A program made the position numbers and the translations under genes. A DNA stretch of 64,000 bases from Viola odorata. Its lineage: Eukaryota; Streptophyta; Magnoliopsida; Malpighiales; Violaceae. Each line of letters starts with the position of its first letter. Position 1 is the first letter of the stretch. The stretch covers positions 15,513,569 through 15,577,568 of the forward strand of contig OY829545.1 of assembly GCA_963691705.1 (NCBI GenBank), given 5' to 3'. Below the pieces are notes generated by a model that was not told where the DNA came from, did no database searches, and saw only the letters and a list, made by a program, of their open reading frames with translations. Positions 45,168-56,617 of the stretch are shown here, one piece after another.

Positions 45168-47023
45168 TTAGGCTGAGGATTTCTGTTCAGAAGGTGCTGC
45201 AGGGGATTGCAAAGCCCCTGCTCCTGGTCCTGCTACCGCCACGCCTGTAGTTGTAGTAGTTGTTGTTGCAGTTGTTGTCGTTGTTGCCATAGTCATAGTC
45301 ACCGGACCTGCCACAAATTACAATCAAACTGTCTAGTTTATAGCATTTTCTTGATACTCTACTACTGCATATAAAGTATAAACAAATAGGGAAGAGAACT
45401 GTAGGATCATCACCTGCAGTAGAAGTTGGCATTGCGATAGTAGGCGGTAGCGATAAGATGCCTGCTGGAGAAGTAGAACCATACTGCTGAGGCAAATATG
45501 GGTATTGCACCATTTGAGGATACTGAACACCAAAACCATGAGCTTGGCTACCACCACCCTGTGCATAATGTGTATAGAATGGATAGAAATTCTGAAACAT
45601 CCCTGGCTGTGCTGCCCCTGACGCTCCGGTAGTAGCATAGTACGGTGACAATTGTTGACCTCCATAGACACCATAATAGTTCTGCAACAACAAAATGCCA
45701 TAGATTAAACTCTTTGGTCAAGAAAATGCAATATAGGAAATTTGGAATTTGCCTCTAATTTGTTTTGAAAATGTAAAATAAAAATGTAATGCTACTACTA
45801 ACCAAGGGATAAACAGTGTCTTGTGAATATCCTGTATACCTGAGAGTTGACCAAAAGGAGAAAGAAGACAGAGGAATGGAAGCATCAGTAAATAATTAAA
45901 AGTGGAGAAAAGAACAGAAAAGGAAGAAAAGAGGAGTGTGTTGTGTTCCCTTATGTTTTACTCCAATTTCTCATCTTTTTTGCTTGCTTACCCATAAGGT
46001 GAATAAGGAAATGGGTATTGGGTTGTGGGGTGATGGATGTATGATGATGCTGAAGAACCACCATGATAAGCAGCAACAGGAGCAGGTGGCGCCACCATTC
46101 CTGCAGGTGCTGCTGGCCTAAACCTCCCGGCGCCTGCATTTTGTTATCAAAATTCATAATCAGTGAAATTGTATAAACAATTCAAAATAACTCTAACTCC
46201 AATCGAGAAAGATGAGGGAGTTAATTAGAAAAAGGATTCACAAATCTGGTAATTTTACTTGGAAGATGAAAAAAGAAAGAAAGAAGAACAGCATAACATG
46301 AAAGTGACTTCAATCATTTTGGAATCTAATAATCTATCCACATTTTTAGAAGAAAAAAAAAAGAGAAAAAGGGGCATTGGGTCATGGAATTCGGACAATC
46401 CATGATCCCCATTTTCACAATGTTTTTCATCAGTCATTGTCTGGTGATAATGAATATTGAAGGGATGATGAACCATCAACTTTTGCACAGGAAAATGGAC
46501 AATGCATACATTATAACAAGAATTGACAGGACATTATAATAACTAATAAGAGAAAGAATAGGAGCATGACCATGTTGTTGATGAGGAGTTGGTGGGCGAG
46601 TTTTCTGTGCGCCAAGTGATGCAAGATTGCAGTTTGCCCTCCTCCCATCGATCACCGGAGATGGGTTCTGACAAGCTCTAACAGCTGCTTCTGGATCCTT
46701 AAATGTAACCTGCAAAATCAAAACATGGTGCTGTCAAAAAAAAAAAAACAACCAAATGATTTTTGTAAGAAATTAGGAGATTATGGTAATAATGAATTAG
46801 GAGTAGAAATTATTACAAAGCCATAGCCTTTTGATCTTCCGGTGTTCTTGTCTGTGATGACAACCGCCTCAAGGATCTCTCCAAACTGCTCAAAATAACG
46901 CCTCATGGTCTCCCTTTGCGTCTCCCAAGCCAAACCACCAACAAAGATCTTGGTAAATGTTGTGTCATTATTGTAATAATTCCCACCACCACCCACCATC
47001 TGAAATTGCCTCGGTTGAGCCAT
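45168..47023 (-). CDS. RRM RNA-binding protein, ARP1/RBM24-like
   Basis: Six exons in consistent phase: 47023-46817, 46709-46571, 46133-45992, 45839-45803, 45681-45414 and 45307-45168, giving 310 aa. One RRM sits at about residues 23-100 (RNP2 KIFVGGL; RNP1 KGYGFVTF) followed by the family-typical [19 protein letters not shown]. The rest is low-complexity Tyr/Gly/Gln/Pro-rich text ([31 protein letters not shown]), then a Thr-rich tail ending SEQKSSA. In plants this group includes the ABA-regulated RNA-binding protein ARP1 and relatives. The tail probably drives assembly into RNP granules, an inference. The ATG at 47023 (MAQPRQFQ) was chosen over an upstream in-frame ATG at 47077 because the family starts there. 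If the last 106-bp intron (45308-45413) is retained the frame stays open into a different tail. Confidence 0.9.
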
Positions 47024-47731
47024 TCTCAATAACAAAAACACCACCCAAATTGGAAAAAACAAACAAGGAATCTCCAAATACAGAGAAAATCAGGAAGAAA
47101 GGAAAGGAGAGGAGCTGTTTGTTTTGATGATCACATCAATCAAAACCAAAAACCCAACAAAAATATAGTAAGTAGTTTCTCTCTTTTTGTTTGTTTTTTC
47201 CTCTCACACCGGCGCACTCGTGTGCCTGTTTCTCCTCTGTTTCTTACGGTGCTCTTTCTTTCTTTCTTCCAGTTGCTGCTGTTTGTTTCTTTTCTTTTCT
47301 TTTTACCCAACTGCTCAGATTCCTCAACAACGATGCCGGTAACGAGAAAAAATCATTGCTGTTGAGGAGAAAGCATTAAAAACCTCCCCACCCGAAAGAA
47401 AAAAGGAAAAAGAAGAAGAAAAATAAATATATAGCGTACAAGAGGAGAGGAAGAGAGAGATTGAGAGGGAAACGATAAAAAGAAAACAAGGAGGAAGAAG
47501 AAGAGGAAGAAGAAGAGAAGATAGAGAAATTAAGAAGAAATTTTTTTATAAAAAAAAAGAAAGAAAGAGAAAAGCTGCTAGTGGGCACCCACGCACACGA
47601 CAATAGTAGTAGTAGGCAAAGTTGTCCAATGAAAATAATCTCAAGGACCAAAGACCAAACCTTTTTTTGGCTGTTAATCACCACTTTTCGCTTTTTTTTT
47701 CTTCTACATTTATTATTGTTCTACATATTAG
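47024..47731 (-). promoter_or_regulatory. 5' leader and promoter of the ARP1-like gene
   Basis: On the minus strand this is strongly pyrimidine-rich (long CT and TTCTTC runs at about 47390-47570), typical of plant 5' UTRs and Y-patch promoters. The open frame 47376-47684 on the minus strand is a low-complexity artefact of that text. No TATA box was assigned. Confidence 0.45.
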
Positions 47732-48158
47732 TATACCAAAATAAATGCATTCACTCCCGAACTATCTTCGAGTTACAAAAAACGTCCCTCAATATTTTTT
47801 TTCTTACAAATGCCCTTCGAATTATTTCTTTTTATATGCTACTGGGAAGGTCTCTTGTCAGTATTACAGTTAAAAATTCTAACGGAGCACATTAAAAAAA
47901 TTATTTAAAATATTCTAGAAAATAAGTGAAAATATTAAATAAAAATTAGAGAATATAAGAAACTTGTAAAACTTTGAGAAAATAATGTTTTTTTATTATA
48001 TTTGAGTGTGTTTTGCTAGAGTTTTTAGTAGTAACATCCACAAATAAGCCTTTCTACAGAAAAGAATAATAATTTAAAATAACTTTTGCAAGGAAAATTT
48101 GTTAGAGGGCTGTTTTGTAACATGAAGATAGTTTGAGGGTAAATGTAGCTATTATGGT
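47732..48158. mobile_element. Foldback MITE, ~425 bp
   Basis: The left arm taccaaaataaatgcattca...actatcttcgagttacaaaa matches the inverse of the right arm, which reads taccataatagctacattta...actatcttcatgttacaaaa. The arms extend about 60-80 bp. The interior is AT-rich without coding potential. No target-site duplication is clear. Confidence 0.6.
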
Positions 48159-49012
48159 AATATGAGTGTGTGGGTCTGGTCTCTGCACAAAAACCGTCTG
48201 CTTCGCTGTCCTCAACCTTCCAATTTCTCCTCTTAATTTTGCATGTTCTGTTTATGGAAATTGTAGGGTCTTCTACCCCATATAAATGCCATATACCCTC
48301 TTTTTCTCAGTTTCTTTCTTTCTTTTTCCTCTCTCTACTTGTTTCGGTTTTGTTTAGTTTACTGTTATTATTTATTAATCTCGTCTCATACCAACCGGTC
48401 CATACGTAGTCTTCTCTCAATACTTCAAATAAATAAAAAACACATAATCAGGACCGCTTTGTGCTAATAACAAAATCGAAATATTTATCGGTACGAGATT
48501 GACTACCTTCATCGGTTCAAGTTCAACTCTTCTTCCCTCTCCCTCTCTCAGCTGCAGCCTGCAGCTATTCCCTTAACCGAAAAAGTACAGGCAAGGAGGT
48601 TATGGTTTGTGGGCCTAAACTTTCTGGCACAGCTTCCTATAGTTCTTAATTGAATTTAAAAAAATAAATTTATCTGTGCAACTAAACTATTATTCCATGT
48701 TTCTAAAAATATTACTCCCTCCCTAATTTTATACTCTATTTCAAAATAACATTTAATTTTTTATTAAGGTTTATTTGATATGTATATTTTCTGTTAATTT
48801 AATATTTATAAAATAACAAAAAAAGTACTGTGATAAAATATGTGTTTTTTTTAAATATTTAAATTAAATATAATAATTTTTTTTTTAAAAGCCAGATGTG
48901 AGATTTGAATTTGATTATGAACCGCTATTAATGTATTTATCACCAGCAAGACAATCAATAAATTACATATTTAATTTAAAATTCTAAAATTATTTTGATT
49001 AGTTCCTTTTAG
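48159..49012. other. Intergenic DNA without supportable genes
   Basis: CT-rich text at about 48170-48420 and 48520-48600 resembles leader sequence, but no gene follows. A ttactccctccctaatttta word near 48713 resembles a Stowaway-like end without a matched partner. Confidence 0.4.
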
Positions 49013-49733
49013 GAAAAAGGGTAAGATACACCCCTGCATTTGTATCATAGGTCAAGATAAATCACTACATTTGTAATTGAGTCAAATAAGCCACTGCATT
49101 TGTATCACATGTCAGGATAAGCCACTACATTTGTAATTGAGCCAAATAAGCCACTGCATTTATCCATTTGATCTATATTAACCACTCATCCCTTATACCT
49201 TGTTTGGATACATCATAAGACTATGATTACATAGTATTTTTTTTTAAATGACATGGCATAATGCTCAACATTCATTTTTGCAATAGAAAAATAAAACGTT
49301 GAATCAAAATATTCAAAAATAAAAAATCGAGCGAGATCAAAATAATATTCATTTTTTTAGCGATAAAACATCGAGTAAGATCAAAATAATAAACCACTAT
49401 TTTTGTGCACTCAATTTTATTTATTTTTGAGATCCAACTTTTTATTTTTCAATTGTAAAAATGAGTGTTAGTCATGGTTTTTATGTCATGTCATTTAAAA
49501 AAGAATATCACGTAAGCATATTCTTATGATATATCCAAACAAGGTATAACTATTTTTAGGGAGGAGTGGCTAATGTAGATCAAATTGACAAATGCAGTGG
49601 CTTATTTGACTCAATTACAAATGTAGTGGCTTATCCTGACATGTGATACAAATGCAGTGGCTTATTTGACTCAATTACAAATGTAGTGGCTTATCTTAAC
49701 CTATAATACAAATGTAGGGGTGTATTTTCCTTC
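49013..49733. mobile_element. Giant foldback element with tandem repeats inside its arms
   Basis: Nearly all 720 bp form one palindrome. Each outer arm (about 49013-49195 and 49560-49733) has about three ~60-bp tandem units built on ccactgcatttgtat...cactacatttgtaattgag. The inner arm repeats the theme with ccttgtttggatacatcata and its inverse near 49527. The core word tttgtaattgagtcaaata also occurs in the arms at 5.5 and 35.5 kb, so it belongs to a related family. There is no transposase frame. Confidence 0.75.
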
Positions 49734-50444
49734 CTTTTATTTAAGAAGAGAATTAGTAAAAAAGACATTACATGAAACTATATAATAGTACTAAACTAGT
49801 AATCAAGTGTGCTCACCAAACTACATTGCCTTAATCGTCCTTTATTTTATTTTGTTTCTCTCCCATTTTTTGCCAAACTATCCTCCAGTTCCATCAAGGG
49901 TACTTAAGACCCAGCTGTAATCAACAAATTGCAATTTGTAGGTACGACTTGGTACATAATGGTATATACAATTATGATGTTTTTTGTGATATTCAGGGCA
50001 AGGGTCAGCATTGTCTTTTCCTGTGATGATTAGAAATAAATTAAAAAGCACCCATTTAAGTAATTTTGTGTTTTAACTTTTAACCAATCAAAGAACACAA
50101 AAATATTAGTAATCCAATCAAAAAGAAAAGTAAATAAATAGGATAAAAAATTTAATTAGATTACACGCGAAAGAAAATATAGAACCAATTTCATGAGAAC
50201 TGTACCCAAGATGATGATTATCATTCCATTAACATAGGTACATAAGATTAGCAACTTAATCACTGAACTACCCGTGTGACAACCAATATCTACTTAAATA
50301 TTTGTGACTCAATTTATACAAAACTCTCAGTCGTATTCTTTTTCACCATTCACATAAATTAACTTTTTATTAGCTAAATTATTTTTTGTTGAAAAATTAA
50401 AATAATACTTAAAAAACACTCACAACTATATCCTTAATATGTAC

Positions 50445-50705
50445 TCCCTTCGAATTTTTATAGTTGTTCATTTTGGTTAAAAAAAATTGTCTGTAATTAG
50501 TTGTCGTATTTATAATTTCAATGAATTTAGTTGGTATTTTTTAATTATAACTTTTTTTTTCCCCATAAATTAGAAAGTCTAATCCAATCAATTTAAAACA
50601 CGTTAATTTTAAATTGGTTAATTTAAAGTGAAATTATTAATACAGTAAAAAAAGATAATTAATAAAATGTATTTATAACCGAAATTAATAATGTGTAAAA
50701 TAACT
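50445..50705. mobile_element. Stowaway-like MITE (family copy 2)
   Basis: It starts tactcccttcgaattttta and its right end inverted reads ttttttatagttattttac, pairing with tttttatagttgttcatttt of the left arm. The interior (ttttttaattataac...ccccataaattaga, ttaaattggttaattt) matches the 27125-27370 element in order. Confidence 0.55.
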
Positions 50706-51261
50706 ATAAAAAAATAAAAAAGAATACAATTTTCAAGAAAAATAGTAACCATCACTGCCACGTAAACGAACGATGACATTGGACAGTCGATGAGACCGGT
50801 CAAACGAGTACTTTAATTAGTTTTTTTTCATGTCTCGGCTCTATTGGCGGCTACTTAGGCTGAGCTTTGGAGGGAGAGTTAGATTTGTGTTTTGTGCAAC
50901 CTTATGCGTTAAAAAAAAAAAAAACTTGAAATCTTTCAGAAAGAGATGATAACGACAGCAGGTCCGAATCAGATTTTTTAAGGAAAGTATGGATAGACTG
51001 ATGAATTGTATAACGTGCTCCATCAACCCAGCATTAATAATGTTACAGAAGTTTTGATTGTGAGTATTAATGTAGGAGACTAACCTTTTTGAAGTCACGC
51101 TTTATTAAAACTAAATTAATCTTTTCCTAATAGAATAAAAAATGATATTTCCACTAAAAAAAGAAGATGAAGAATCATATGACGAAGCCTTAAAAATGAT
51201 TCCTTACACGACTCCGTATCAATAGAAAACAGCATACTTTGTAAAACACCATTTGTCTTGC

Positions 51262-51292
<31 letters not shown>
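51262..51292. repeat. (CATCGT)n microsatellite
   Basis: About five uninterrupted copies of the hexamer. Confidence 0.9.
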
Positions 51293-52823
51293 GTGTGACC
51301 CTGCAGATCCGTAGCTAAGTACTCAAGAAATTAAAGTTTTTCATTAAGAAGATGTTGTTCGTGCAGGTGCAGAGGAAAACGTTGATTAAACCTCATGGGT
51401 GCATGATTAAACCATAGTTTGCTGTTGGTTTTTGCTTGAATTTTGAATTACAAACCTACTCATTGGATTGCTCCACGCCCTAATCCAATTTTAAATCCAA
51501 CCACTCCTTCAGTACGTACCACAAAAAGTTGATTTGTGTTTGTTGTTTAATCATAAAAAGTTGTTTTGGATAGCTGAAAAGCCACTTTATCTGCTTTAAC
51601 AACTAACTCATCAGATTTAAAACTAAAAGTAGCAACTATAATAATATTTTATTTCAAAATCTCTTACAAATTTAGAACTACCATCGTAAAAGGATATAAT
51701 AATATTTCATTTTAGAATTTTTTTTAGTGCTAATTTGATCTTACACAAATTTTCCAGTCACTTATAATATAAATTATATATTTTTTAAAATTGTAATTTT
51801 AATATAACTCAAAATTTTACAAAACAAAATGTGAAAATAGGAGGAAAAATAGCAAAAAAACATCTATAAAAAAAGTAAAAAAATATTTTGTTTTCCATTA
51901 GGTCATACCATATTCGCTACATTTTGTGCCTGAATTTCATAATTTATTGCATTTTTTACTATTATTAATTTATTTAACTACTACAAATGTTGAAATTGCA
52001 ACTAATTTCAATAAACTATATAGTTTATTCTACAAGTTTTAAAAATGCAATGGCTGAATTTTTATAAACTTTAGAAAATTTATGTAGTTTATTTTAATTT
52101 TAATTAAAATTTTAAAAAAAATATGTTAAAAAAATTACGATTCAATATTACTCGAATAAGTTTACTTAATTTTTTACCAAAATAACATTACTTGAAAGGC
52201 TCCTGGGTCTTGGCTAAATAGCTTGGGTAGCGAGCCGATATTGAGTTGAGGAATTTAGAAAAAAAGTATCATTTTCCATAATTATATTTTTGACACATTT
52301 ATTCAATTTTTCATACTTATTTAACATTTCATTTTATTTTATTTTGTTGAATTTGACCCTTTTATTTATATTTTTATATTAATTTGGCTCATCTAGGTAA
52401 CATCATGTATAATTAGACGTTAAGTCTGATAGCGTGACATTGTTCAATATTATTTAGCTGACATGACAATTTATACCATATACCACGTTGTTTTTTTCCT
52501 TAAAAAATAGATTTTTAACTCATTTACCCGACTCATTAACTCATTTCATATTTAAATGGGTCGAGTAAATGAGTTTAAAATTTATTTAAAAAATATATTT
52601 GAAGTGTTATTTGATATGGATTGTCACGTCAACTAAACTATATTATGAAATAATATAGTAGTAATAAATTATTATGAAAAAACGAGTATAAGTACGAAAA
52701 ATATCCTCTGTTATGTAAAAGAGAAGGAGCATTTAACCAAAAAAAGAAAAAGAAAAAAGAGAGAGAAGGGGCATGAGAAAATGTGGAGCGTGTCGTACTA
52801 TCCACATGAAGGCAGCAGCGCCA

Positions 52824-52845
52824 GGCAGGCAGGCAGGCAGGCTCT
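52824..52845. repeat. (GGCA)n microsatellite
   Basis: About five copies of the tetramer in otherwise AT-rich DNA. Confidence 0.85.
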
Positions 52846-54479
52846 CAAGGTCAGAAACCCAAGCACATGCCACTCGCCAGTCGCCACCACTGCTTTTAAT
52901 TATTCTTTCTTTCTCCCTAATCTTTCATTTTAGCTAGCCTTTTTGGGTAAAAGTATTTTTTATTCCACTATTACTTTAACATTTTCTTTCAAGTTTGACT
53001 GGTTTTTTGTTTTTAGATCTAAAACATTCTGTGTGTTCTGACCTTAATTGATTGTTAATGAATTATTTTCACCCTTACCATAGACCCAACATATATCCTA
53101 CTTTATCAACTGAATTAAAACTTACATGCAAGATACTTTCATTAAAGAAAAAATTGTTAAAATTTTAATTAATACTTTCGGGGTCAATTTAGTAAAAGGG
53201 AATTCTTGAGTAGACACTAGTATAAATTTATTCTCTTTCTACGAAGAGATTTTTTTTTAAAGTGAGGCAAATAGGGTTGTCAACCGGTCGGATTCATATC
53301 GAATTACTATTAATTCATATACAATTTGTTTAAAAAAATACCGGACTCATTTATCCATCACTTTCAAAATTTAAATTCATATCCAGATTCTAACAATTTT
53401 GGAATATTTATCGGATCTAACATATATATCTATTTAATTTTTAAAACATAAAACAATAATATTTTAAAACTTAAAAGAATTCTTCTTTATATTCTACTAT
53501 ATATGTACTAAAATTCGAAATATCAAAATATTGATAAGAAAAATCCGAAAAAGTTGGTTCGATCAATATAGTATGTAGTTCAACAAAATGATAATAAAAA
53601 TAAAAATAAAAATATTATTATAATTATAATATCAAATCAATTTTTTTATCGGATCGGAGTGAGATTGATCCATATTTGATTATTAAAGAAATAGATAAAT
53701 GAGTTTAGATTCTAATCGGATTAACAAAGTATAACAATTGATCCATATTCATTTATTTCAGATCCAATTCGAATAAAATTTGATCCTTTAATCAAAAATT
53801 GAACTTATAATCTTACGTTATAAAAATTGCATATATTAACCAGTTGTATTTTGCAATACGCTAACACCATAAAGCCGAAACGATCCAATCCAACCCATTC
53901 CGAAAGGTCATAAGAGATTCTAACGGCGGGATGGAGGACAAACACGACATTTCACCAGCGTTAAATGCGCGAACTGCGAAGGTTGGTAGTGAGTGGGAAA
54001 TTGAGGGGATGGTGGTGGTCAGGCCGGCACATGATGAGTCAACGGCGAGGCATTTTACTGTAACGTGGCCAGATATGTTTCCTTTTGGGGACACATTTTA
54101 TCCATCCCACCCCATCCTATATTATTCAGTTTTATTATTATTACAACATAGTCCCTATTACAGTTTCCAGGTTGTATTAAATTATTCATTTGTTCAAATA
54201 AGGAAAAAGTTGCATTCAGTTTTTTTAATGTCTTCGGTGGAAGCATATATATTTTGGTGCTGCTAGGCCAACTGTTTGGCTCTAGCCGGTATCTAAGTCG
54301 TCGAGGTAGTTATTGTTCAGTATGTATCCATGTTTTTTCTTCCCAACTTTGACTTTTATACGTATTTTAAATGGGAGACTAAAATAGATATCTACAAAGG
54401 CACCTCTAATTCAACCGAAGATTTTAATTTTTTTAAGATAATATTATTTTTTAAGGAAAATATTTAGAATACAAATTGA

Positions 54480-54722
54480 TATTCCCTCCGGTGCAAAATA
54501 AACGACGTTTACTATATGATGAGCACACATACAAAAGAGGCCGAATGACTCACTATTTGATTCCAAAAAATTCCGTATTTTTTTTCGAACGTACGATAAG
54601 GATTAAAGTACGTTCGGAAAAAAATATTGAATTTTTTAGGATAAAATAGTGAGTCATCCAGTTTTTTTATATGCGTGCCCAAATAGTAAACGTCGTTTAT
54701 TTTACACCGAATGAAGTATTAT
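54480..54722. mobile_element. Foldback MITE with long perfect-looking arms, ~240 bp
   Basis: Outer ends attccctccggtgcaaaata and (inverted) atacttcattcggtgtaaaa are followed by matching aaacgacgttta words. Inner arms gactcactatttgattcc and ggataaaatagtgagtcat, and cgaacgtac / gtacgttcgg, complete an almost full-length hairpin. The ctccctccg-type end is reminiscent of Stowaway elements. Confidence 0.7.
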
Positions 54723-56266
54723 GTGAAAATATAATTGAGGTTTGTTCCTTTTAAATTTAATTATATTTTTATTTTTATTTAAATAAATATGAGAATAACA
54801 CGTGTATTTTTTATTTATAAAAAATTATAAAAATATTTATATTTCTACCACTGCTGTTTTTGAAATGTGTTATAAACCTAGAAATAACGGCGGATTATAA
54901 ATTTGTGTCGTGCTTTAAAAAATAAAAACATACCAGTTTGGTTTTATCCACCTTGTCGGACTGAATTGCCCCTCCACCTTAATTTTCTTCTTAATTATGC
55001 TCAACTATGGCTTTCTTAATTAAATTATTATTTAAAACATTAAAAAAAAAATGATCTCGATTTTCTCCTAATTGAGACTGATCTTATTCAAATTCGATTG
55101 GACCTTAAAATTGTAAGTTTGCGTCTCTAAACTCCTTGATGTCTATAATTGAAGTTATTTTCTGGTAAAAAAAACGAAAAATAACAACAAAATAGATATC
55201 TATTTTTTTATTCTTTTTTACAAAAGAAGTTCTTTCACATCTGTTTCAAAAGGAGTATTTTTTAGCAATGAATTTAAAGTTTATTTAACATTTGCTCCTT
55301 CTTTGTAAGTCTATAAATGTTTTTGGTAGATTAATCTGAATTTGAATTTTATCCCGCAAACTGAGGTGATAAATAAAAGTGAATTATGCATTAAAATGTC
55401 ACTTTTATTAAATGTTGAATGGGTCTAGGCCTTGCTTTGGAATTAGGCCTGGATACATTATACATATATAAAATAGATCTTTGGGCCTAAATATACCTTG
55501 CCAGCTGTTAAGTTAGCCCAATCCAATCAGGCTATCGAGTTACATAGAAACGGCATGCGGCGGTGTCGTGTTCATATCCGCAGCGAGGGATTAAATTATT
55601 TCATAATTTTCAATCGTCACATTATAGAATAGAACCTTTTTTTATATATATACAGGAGGATTCAACCCTGGGTTGACTGTAATAGAACTTTTTGATATTG
55701 GATAAAGCAAAGGAGAAGAGTATTTATAGTATTTTTTCTCACTTAAAATCTTCTAGCAAATCCTCTAAAAAAAATCAGTTTAAATTTAAAATCCAATAAA
55801 TACAAATCTCCAAATTTTAGCTAAACTATGATTTTAACTTTGAAATTCAAAACAACGGTAGTTAATTTTTTTGTTTTAATTTGGGATCAATTTCTTGCAA
55901 CTTCGACTATTATTTATTCTTTTCCTCTAAATCATATTTTCCTGAAAAAAATAGAAATAATTATCAAATTAAACATGATCAGCACCATTAACTATTTTTT
56001 TTGAATTTAAATCTAGAAAGAGAGTGTATGAGGTGAGTTTATCAATCATCACTTATTATATGTTCGATTTAAACTGAGATGGCAATGAGCATACTGATGA
56101 AAAAAAAAAAAAAGTAACAGCACATTTCATCTTAATCACTCGATTTAAACAAAAGAAAAAGAAAAAGTACTTGTAGTTAATTTTATACTCTATAGTCTAT
56201 ACTATATACCAGGTAAAAACATGTATGCATCTATATGTAGCTATACTAGAGTCATCAATCACCGTC

Positions 56267-56617
56267 TCACTCTTCCTTGATAGAGCCCAGAGTCGTTGTT
56301 CTTCCGGTTCCGGATTCCGACGACAAACGACCTAATCGGGCGGGAACAATACAACCATGTAACCTTCCATCAACGTACTGTTGAAGAATCAAACGACCAA
56401 GCTCCGACGACGACGACGACCGATCATCATCATCATCACCTCGCTTCCTCATCGTATCCGCCTGATCCATCAGCTCCTTTAGCTGCGTCTTGCTCATGAC
56501 CACCTTCACTCTTATCTTGCTACATGATTGCTGCCTAATTACAAGCCTACTCTTGATATCATCATCTTCCGATGAGCAAACTACCTCCTTGACGTTCCTC
56601 CCAATCCAATTCCCCAT
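56267..56617 (-). CDS. DUF4228/PADRE-domain protein, small
   Basis: The 116-aa single-exon product starts MGNWIGRNVKEVVC; Gly2 in an MGNxxx context suggests N-myristoylation, typical of this family. The KIRVKVVMSKTQLKELMDQA segment is the recognisable DUF4228/PADRE core, followed by an acidic Asp run and LGRLILQQYVDGRLHG. I chose the ATG at 56617 because the family starts MGN; a further ATG lies upstream at 56632. PADRE genes respond to pathogen and abiotic stress in plants; the molecular function is unknown. A TATA-like and GC-poor region lies upstream (about 56640-56780). Confidence 0.8.
   Translation of the reverse strand: MGNWIGRNVKEVVCSSEDDDIKSRLVIRQQSCSKIRVKVVMSKTQLKELMDQADTMRKRGDDDDDRSSSSSELGRLILQQYVDGRLHGCIVPARLGRLSSESGTGRTTTLGSIKEE

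Larger units (their letters stand above)
49734..56266. other. Gene desert, AT-rich, with MITEs and microsatellites
   Basis: No gene is supportable in this 6.5 kb. Contained items are listed separately (50445-50705 and 54480-54722 MITEs; 51262-51292 and 52824-52845 microsatellites). A GC-richer patch at about 53870-54080 has open frames on both strands and is discussed under findings. Confidence 0.5.

Noticed and set aside
45187..45306. Asn/Tyr/RGG-rich ending as the main C-terminus of the ARP1-like protein
   Set aside because: Only reached if the last intron is retained; splicing at GCAG|GT with the downstream CAG|GT gives the family-like tail. Kept as a finding, not as the main model.
47376..47684. 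Ser/Phe-rich minus-strand open frame
   Set aside because: It is the pyrimidine-rich leader of the RRM gene read as protein.
49013..49733. CRISPR-like regular repeats
   Set aside because: The regular ~60-bp units are arms of a palindromic element in a plant genome, with no unique spacers of uniform size and no cas genes.
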